A stretch of 36,128 nt of DNA, taken from Symbiodinium natans (Eukaryota; Sar; Dinophyceae; Suessiales; Symbiodiniaceae). Below are positions 30,261 through 36,128 of this stretch, piece after piece. A model generated the notes under the pieces. That model was not told the DNA's origin and ran no database searches. It saw only the letters and a list, made by a program, of their open reading frames with translations. The stretch spans positions 26,513-62,640 of the forward strand of contig CAJNDS010000829.1 in NCBI GenBank assembly GCA_905221605.1, read 5' to 3'. The stretch's first letter is position 1; every line of letters starts with the position of its first letter. The translations under genes and the position numbers were made by a program.

Positions 30261-31226
30261 TCAGGATAGCCGCAGCCTCTTTCTGCGACAAGACAGCAGC
30301 AATGCGTGCATGCTTTCATACCCTTTGGGTAGCAGCAAGCTTAAATCGGGGGCTGCTGGAGTTTGGGGGTACCTCAGTCCAAGTTGCTGCAGATCAGCAC
30401 TCAAATTACAACCTGAACCAGCAATGCCGACACTATGAAACGACCGCGCCCACGTCCTTCGCGACAACATGTCTGCAGCTACTGTCCCGATCAACGTCAT
30501 CCAACGCTGCACGAAAACGTCTTGGTCTTGGTTGCCTTCCTTCAGCACGCGGACCTGGCGCCGAAGCTGTTGCTTTAGAGGTCCAAAGACAGCGGCATCC
30601 AGCGGCTGGAGTAGAGGTGTTGTATGTGTCGGAACGTACAGTATCCAGTAATAAAGTCGCTGACACATGCGTATGACTTCTTCTGTGAGGTGCACCCTGC
30701 TACAGTCCATAACAATAACCACCTGCTCTGTTCGACACACTCCGATGGTATCAGAAAGCTCTTGCAAAATGCGTACCATGGTCTTTGCGTTAACCCAGGA
30801 TGACTTTGCGCGCCAATATCTCACCGTTGCCGGGGCCTCTGCCTGGACGCGAGTCAAATGGCGCCGAGGAAAGACACGGTGGTTTCCCAAAAGAATCTGC
30901 GGGAGCCGTTCTTGCCAAGACGGCTCGGAGCAGGTCATTGCTATGAGTGTCGCGGTACCCCGCGGTCCCTTCCGAGACCCGCTCGGCAGCTTGCCTAAAG
31001 GCCACTGGGATTTGGGCAAACAGAAGCCTCGTCCAGTTTTGAAGTCTTGTGGAATAGGTGATTCGTCCAAGTTCACAAACACGACATCTCTCCCATGCGA
31101 CGCAGCCTTGTCGCGTAGGAAGACACTCCATTCCCAGAGGCCAGCGACCTGCCAGAACCCACTTGCGAGCAGGGAAACACCCCGAAATTGGAATCCCCTC
31201 ACAAGCCGACCCGGACATGAAAACAT
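30261..31226 (-). CDS. DDE transposase, catalytic part (Tigger/pogo-like, DDE_1)
   Basis: Minus-strand frame of 321 codons. The three acidic catalytic positions of DDE_1 enzymes are all present: Asp54 in VFVNLDESPI, Asp174 in VVIVMDCSRVHLT and Asp210 in PLLQPLDAAVFGPLK, which is preceded by the characteristic VPTHTT. The spacing of 35 residues between the last two fits cut-and-paste transposases of the Tc1/pogo/CENP-B group. No internal stop. The frame probably begins as a 3' exon near the segment FWQVAGLWEW rather than at the first ATG, because the preceding residues are low-complexity. The amino-terminal part lies at 31557-32147. Role: excision and insertion of the element or of a passenger. 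Confidence 0.8.
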   Translation of the reverse strand: MFSCPGRLVRGFQFRGVSLLASGFWQVAGLWEWSVFLRDKAASHGRDVVFVNLDESPIPQDFKTGRGFCLPKSQWPLGKLPSGSRKGPRGTATLIAMTCSEPSWQERLPQILLGNHRVFPRRHLTRVQAEAPATVRYWRAKSSWVNAKTMVRILQELSDTIGVCRTEQVVIVMDCSRVHLTEEVIRMCQRLYYWILYVPTHTTPLLQPLDAAVFGPLKQQLRRQVRVLKEGNQDQDVFVQRWMTLIGTVAADMLSRRTWARSFHSVGIAGSGCNLSADLQQLGLRYPQTPAAPDLSLLLPKGYESMHALLLSCRRKRLRLS

Positions 31227-31556
31227 GCTTCAGGGGCCTCAAAATTGGACCCAAAAACAGGACCCGAAACAGGGACCATAATTGGGCCCCAAAGCCACCA
31301 GAGCCGACCAGGAAGCCAAAACGGGAACCAAAAACAGGACCCAAAACAGGACCCACAAACAGGACCCAAAACAGGACCCACAAACAGGACACAAAACAAA
31401 CGAAGACGTGACCCGAGCCGCCCAAGCCGACTCCGACACAGGCCTCGAAGGGTTAACTTAAGGGATCAGCCTGTTGTAAAATATTCCAAGGCGAACATTG
31501 GTTTGCGGGCTTTGGTGGCATGACCTGACGTAGAGACTTAGTCCTGGAAAGAGCCT
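31227..31556. repeat. GGACCCAAAACA tandem repeat in the probable transposase intron
   Basis: Degenerate 12-24 nt units (GGACCCAAAACA, GGACCCACAAACA) at about 31245-31400 lie between the two transposase parts. If the gene is intact this is intron sequence, roughly 31160-31575; the exact sites are unresolved. Confidence 0.65.
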
Positions 31557-32147
31557 CTAAACCTGCACAGCCTTCTTGCACAGCTCCTGCTCCGAGTCAT
31601 GATGTGGCTTCAAGCACCGAAAGCGCAAGTTCCAGCGCGCACGAAACTTACGTGCCCACCGCCGCGCCCATCGAGAATTGTCTGACCGTAGAGGGGCAGC
31701 AGAAGCAACGTCTCTGAAACCATGCAGGGCGGTCGCGTAGGTCTCCACAACATCGAGCGTCCCCGGCGCAAAGCCGACATTGAAATTACAATCCTTGATG
31801 TGTTGCACAGTTCGATACTCGGCCAGAAATGCGCATGCGTCCGAGCGCACTCGGACTTGCCAAGGCGTCTCAGGGTACCACAAAGCCAGAATGGCAGCAT
31901 CCGAGGCTTCCAAAAACCAAGTCTCTACGAGATCTTGGATGGCTGCGTCTGTGTCAGAATGAACTCGTGGCTGCTGCTTGACAAAGGTCACTGCTACGCG
32001 CGGATCAAATCCACTAAGAACGTAGCAACCCAGGGCTACAAGACAAGCCCGCGCCGTCAGGCCCGCTTGCCGCTCCATCTTTCTCGCATACCGCTGCTGT
32101 CCCCTCAAGCATTTGATCTGAGCACGGACGAGAGCCAGCTCGTCCAT
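31557..32147 (-). CDS. Transposase amino-terminal part (putative DNA-binding exon)
   Basis: Minus-strand frame. The preferred start is the ATG at 32147 (MDELALVRAQIKCLRGQQ), which opens a basic helical region rather than the longer frame from 32180. It is followed by helical segments (AAIQDLVETWFLEASDAAIL) and an Arg/Trp-rich end (NSRWARRWARKFRARWNLRF) typical of the region before the catalytic core. It ends at TAG just after CAG|GT, a plausible donor. Upstream of and in the same orientation as the DDE part, so most likely its first exon. No HTH family match is claimed. Confidence 0.55.
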   Translation of the reverse strand: MDELALVRAQIKCLRGQQRYARKMERQAGLTARACLVALGCYVLSGFDPRVAVTFVKQQPRVHSDTDAAIQDLVETWFLEASDAAILALWYPETPWQVRVRSDACAFLAEYRTVQHIKDCNFNVGFAPGTLDVVETYATALHGFRDVASAAPLRSDNSRWARRWARKFRARWNLRFRCLKPHHDSEQELCKKAVQV

Positions 32148-32341
32148 TGCAGTTGTACACACACGTCGGCCTCCAAACAACTACACTGGCTACGCTGCAC
32201 CTGAGCGTTGCGTGATTGAATCGCTTTGCGACATCACGAAGTTGGGCCAAAGCCTGCCATTGGAAGTCTTGTCTCTTCTAAGCAAGAGAACAGGGCAAGT
32301 CTCCGCAAACCATAGTCCCTAGAGACAGTCTGAGGGCCGAA
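32148..32341. other. Right end of the approximately 10-kb unit
   Basis: No gene seen. The sequence stops exactly where the second copy begins (GGGCCGAA followed by CACCACTGGG). No terminal inverted repeat with the left end at 22318 was found by eye. Confidence 0.5.
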
Positions 32342-32775
32342 CACCACTGGGCCTCCCGTTTTCGCTCGAAACAGCCCAAAACTTTGCCTCCCCTTTTGGA
32401 CCCAGGTTCCAGGACATGCGGGCGACCACTTCTGAAACACTATCTTCATCCCACAGATGGTGTGTCCAAGCCATTTTCTGCACGCACTTCGGTAGCGAGG
32501 TCACCTCCGAGACAAAGCGTCCATCCCGGAGAATCTCCTAGAAGAGTTCTCCAGGACTTAAAGGAGTTGACAAGAGCCTGGGCGAGACACAAAGATGAGG
32601 TTGCCAGCGTCCCTTTGGGACAGACCGCACCGCACTTAGCCCACACAGCACAAAAGCTTTGCAAGGCACACAGACACATTCACAAACCATGATGATGTTG
32701 CCAGCGTCCCTTTGGGATACAGCACACCACACACTTGTCCACCTACCGAGCACGACAAGTGCTGGAAGCAGGTCT

Positions 32776-33174
32776 CTACGGTGTTGCTGCAGCTTTGGCT
32801 TTGGGTTTCGGCGCCGCCTTTGCCTTGGACTTTGCCGTAGCTTGTTTCACGATCAAGATCTCCGTGAGATCTTCTTGGGACAACTGCGCCGCTGTTTTTT
32901 TCAAATGGCGCAATCTCTTTTGAGCTGCTTTGATGTCTTTGCTGTGTTTCTTCTTCTGTTTGATCAGATCTGCCCGCGCAGAGAGGAGCGCTTTCAGTCG
33001 GCTCGCCAAGTCTCCAGCACGTGGCTCAGGCATTGCCTCCGAGGAAGGTTATGCTGGACGCCCAAACCGGAGAACACACACACTTTCGCAAGCCTCATCT
33101 TCTTCTTCCCGTGCACCATCAGCAAGCCTGCCCTGCGAAACCTCCGCGTCACGTTCAGCCATCGCCTCATGTAG
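32776..33174 (-). CDS. Small basic coiled-coil protein of the repeat unit (copy 2)
   Basis: The translated segment 33033-32776 is the same as that at 23009-22752, including the KSKAKAAPKPKAKAAATP tail. The acidic start (ATG near 33161) and the possible short intron are also kept. Conservation here reflects recent duplication and does not by itself prove selection. Confidence 0.5.
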
Positions 33175-33456
33175 AACCACTAATCAAACACACAAGCGTG
33201 ACAATGCAAAATCAAGACTCCCGCTTGGACTTTGTGTACACGTCCGAGCAGCTACGGCTTTCCAAGCTTGCTACGTCCTTTTAGGAAAAGGCTGCCCAGC
33301 ACGGCATTGTTGATGCACAATCTGCCTCATTCCCCTCACTCCTGAAAATCTCTCTCACGCCCATTCCTGGTAAGAAGGGTGCTGGATCCAGGTCTGCCGG
33401 GGTCTGGGAAGCACCGAAAGACCCAGGGAAGCCAGGACAGTCTGGGGAGCTTTCAG

Positions 33457-34124
33457 GGGCCAGTTTTTGAGCTTTAGAGCCTCTCAACTGCTTGCTGCGA
33501 GCTCCCAAGGGCCAGTTTTTGAGCTTTAGAGCCTCTCAACTGCTTGCTGCGAGCTCCCAAGGGCCAGTTTTTGAGCTTCAGAGCCTCTCAACTGCTTGCT
33601 GCGAGCTCCCAAGGGCCAGTTTTTGAGCTTTAGAGCCTTTCAACTGCTTGCTGCGAGCTCCCAAGGGCCAGTTTTTGAGCTTTAGAGCCTCTCAACTGCT
33701 TGCTGCGACTCCCAAGGGCCAGTTTTTGAGCTTCAGAGCCTCTCAACTGCTTGCTGCGAGCTCCCAAGGGCCAGTTTTTGAGCTTTAGAGCCTCTCAACT
33801 GCTTGCTGCGAGCTTCCAAGGGCCAGTTTTTGAGCTTTAGAGCCTTTCAACTGCTTGCTGCGAGCTTCCAAGAAACTCCCAAGGGCCAGTTTTTGAGCTT
33901 TAGAGCCTCTGAACTGCTTGCTGCGAGCTCCCAAGGGCCAGTTTTTGAGCTTTAGAGCCTCTCAACTGCTTGCTGCGAGCTTCCAAGGGGCTCCCAAGGG
34001 CCAGTTTTTGAGCTTCAGAGCCTCTCAACTGCTTGCTGCGAGCTCCCAAGGGCCAGTTTTTGAGCGTTAGAGCCTCTCAACTGCTTGCTGCGAGCTCCGA
34101 AGGGCCAGTTTTTGAGCTTTAGAG
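33457..34124. repeat. 52-bp tandem array (copy 2)
   Basis: Same units and same order of variants as 23433-24089, about thirteen copies. It differs by one 11-nt insertion (CTTCCAAGAAA type) at about 33865. Confidence 0.93.
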
Positions 34125-34146
34125 CCTCTAAAGCTCAAAAACTGGC
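34104..34146. repeat. Perfect 21-bp inverted repeat closing the array (copy 2)
   Basis: Same as 24069-24111: arms 34104-34124 and 34126-34146, one-base spacer. Confidence 0.9.
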
Positions 34147-34534
34147 TCAGAGAAAGGCCACGACCAAATCATGCTCATCATATTCTAACAACCAACAGAC
34201 TGGTTCAACAAAGATGTTTCGCAGAGAAGTTGCCCGGATGCTTGTGACTGCTCAGATGTCTGACAGTACGCAGAATGCACGCGCACCCGAAATAAACACA
34301 GCAGCTAGAAAACGTGCGAAGCTAAAGCTCGGCACCCAGATGGACCTAGGTTTCGGGCGATCTCGAAGCACTCTTAGCGGCAAGACTTCGTGAAGCGGCC
34401 AACCCTGAGGCTGTCACAAGAGGTTCAAGAACAAGGTGCCCTGGACGAGCCCTGGACCTTAGAGTCTTAGAGGTTTTTCTGCAACAAGCACATGCAAGCT
34501 AGTTGCGGGCCAAACCCTGAGAAGACCTGGGTGA

Positions 34535-35768
34535 GCACGCGCAATGTTAGCACGGACCCCCCCCCACCCCTCCATCCTGGAGGTCTCGGGCCTGAATTTC
34601 TCAGCTCCAGAGGCACGCTTGACACCCTTCCACACCAAACCCAAACGTTGAAACAGTGCTTGCGACAGACAGGTCGCGGTCGCGGTAACACGCTGTCGCT
34701 TTGAGGCTGTCACGGGATGTGCGGAGACTTAGGGAAAACCCCCCTCCAACCCCCTACCCATCCTGGAGGTCTCGGGCCTGAATTTCTCAGCTCCAGAGGC
34801 ACGCTTGACACCCTTCCACAGCAAACCCAAACGTTCAAACAGTGCTTGCAGCAGACAGTTTGCAGCAACACGCGGTAACACGCTGTCGCTTTGAGGCCAT
34901 CACAGGATGCGAGGAGATTTATCACAGACCTTCCACAGCCAAACAGTACTCACAGTTTGCGGCAACACTCTGTGGCTTTGAGGCTGTCACGGGATGCGAG
35001 GAGACCTTCCACAGCAAACCTTAAGGTCCAAATAGTACTTGTGGCAGACAGTTTGCGGCAACACCCTGAGGCTTTGAGGCTGTCACGGGATGTGTGGATA
35101 TTTAGCACGCCACCCCCCCCCCACCCCCCTACCCATCCTGGAGGTCTCGAGCCTGCATTTATCAGCTCCAAAGGCACGCTTGACACCCTTCCACAGCAAA
35201 CCCAAACGTTCAAACAGTGCTTGCAGCAGACAGTTTGCAGCAACACGCGGTAACACGCTGTCGCTTTGAGGCCATCACAGGATGCGAGGAGATTTAGCAC
35301 AGACCTTCCACAGCCAAACAGTACTTGCGGCACACAGTTTGCGGCAACACTCTGTGGCTTTGAGGCTGTCACGGGATGCGAGGAGACCTTCCACAGCAAA
35401 CCTTAAGGTCCAAACAGTACTTGTGGCAGACAGTTTGCGGCAACACCCTGAGGCTTTGAGGCTGTCACGGGATGTGTGGATATTTAGCACGCCACCCCCC
35501 CCCACCCCCCTACCCATCCTGGAGGTCTCGAGCCTGCATTTATCAGCTCCAGAGGCACGCTTGACACCCTTCCACAGCAAACCCACACGTTGCAACAGTG
35601 CTTGCGCCAGACAGTTTGCGGTAACACGCTCTCGCTTTGAGGCTGTCACGGGATGCGAGGAGATTTAGCACCGACCTTCCACAGCAAACCCTAAGGTCCA
35701 AACAGTACCTGCGGCAACACTCTGAGGCTTTGAGGCTGTCACGGGACGTGCGGAGACTTAGCACATTT
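34535..35768. repeat. Satellite with higher-order structure (copy 2)
   Basis: Same monomer order as 24500-25735 with single-base differences and two poly-C length changes. Confidence 0.85.
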
Positions 35769-36128
35769 CCATCCTCTTGGGGCAGCCTGCAAGGGCTACG
35801 ATGTGCACTGCACGCGTCTTGTCACAGACTGCGTCAAAATGCGTCAAACATGTGCAGCCCAAGCTCTTCAGGGGCTTAAGGATTAAAAAAAACTCCTGCG
35901 CGCATAAGGAAGACATGTACATGAATGTTTACCAGGTCATTTTGCAAAAACATTCAGCAAGACAGCCACAACGGTTTTTACTGCTGCGAAACACCCGAAA
36001 GGAAGCAGCCGCTTGTGGTCCCCATTCCCCCGCACCCCCGCATCAAGGCTGCAAGCAACTTGCAGCGCCTCTGGGAGTCTCCAACATAAAGCGCTCGACT
36101 ACAAACCCCCCATGCTACAAGAACAGGT

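Larger units (their letters stand above)
32342..36128. repeat. Large direct repeat, copy 2 (truncated by window end)
   Basis: Matches 22318-26095 with a handful of substitutions, one 11-nt insertion (at about 33865) and two single-base poly-C changes. It ends only because the window ends, so it is either the start of a second full 10-kb unit or a long terminal repeat. Confidence 0.95.

Noticed and set aside
26096-32341. CRESS-virus-type TAATATTAC origin nonanucleotide
   Set aside because: Looked for by eye in the unit and not found; a pattern search would be needed to be certain.
22318-36128. LTR retrotransposon with 3.8-kb LTRs
   Set aside because: No reverse transcriptase, integrase or protease motif between the repeats, and no TG...CA at the visible edge. 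Not fully excluded because the right edge is outside the window.

Overview
The window looks like nuclear DNA of a dinoflagellate or a related alga. This is inferred from many interstitial tracts of the TTTAGGG/CCCTAAA telomere type, very dense simple repeats, sparse intron-containing genes, a likely intron with a non-GT donor, and eukaryotic domains (DEK_C-like, SAM, PAN/apple-like, RCC1-like, rhomboid) with no bacterial operon structure. No rRNA, tRNA, CRISPR array or dinoflagellate spliced-leader relic was recognised by eye.

Left part (1-17.5 kb): low-complexity DNA and telomere-like tracts surround a few host-type genes, all on the minus strand. A zinc-knuckle fragment lies near 1.1 kb. 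Unassigned candidate exons lie between 3.3 and 5.3 kb. A rhomboid protease gene (5409-6356) carries a clear 69-nt intron. A secreted-looking gene at 8.1-10.8 kb joins a PAN-like exon to a threonine-rich linker and two blocks of RCC1-like CxWG repeats. A small signal-peptide protein near 15.5-15.8 kb is broken by a frameshift in a C run.

Middle part (17.5-22.3 kb): almost purely repetitive. It holds a 14-bp minisatellite, trinucleotide arrays, a self-complementary TAGTAC hexamer array, an approximately 60-90 bp repeat family present in both orientations, a TTCGAAG array and a perfect 16-bp hairpin.

Right part (22.3-36.1 kb): the most interesting region. A segment starting at 22318 is repeated from 32342 to the end of the window with very few differences, at an offset of about 10.03 kb. 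The unit 22318-32341 therefore looks like one full copy of an approximately 10-kb element followed by the start of a second. All credible genes in it are on the minus strand. In transcription order they are a Tigger/pogo-like DDE transposase in two parts, a Rep-like protein with DEK_C-like, HUH endonuclease, SF3-type helicase and SAM domains, and a small basic coiled-coil protein. The flank also holds a 13-copy 52-bp tandem array ending in a perfect 21-bp inverted repeat, and a satellite with higher-order structure. I infer a composite mobile or self-replicating element. The link between Rep and transposase in one element is a hypothesis from co-location, not shown by the sequence.
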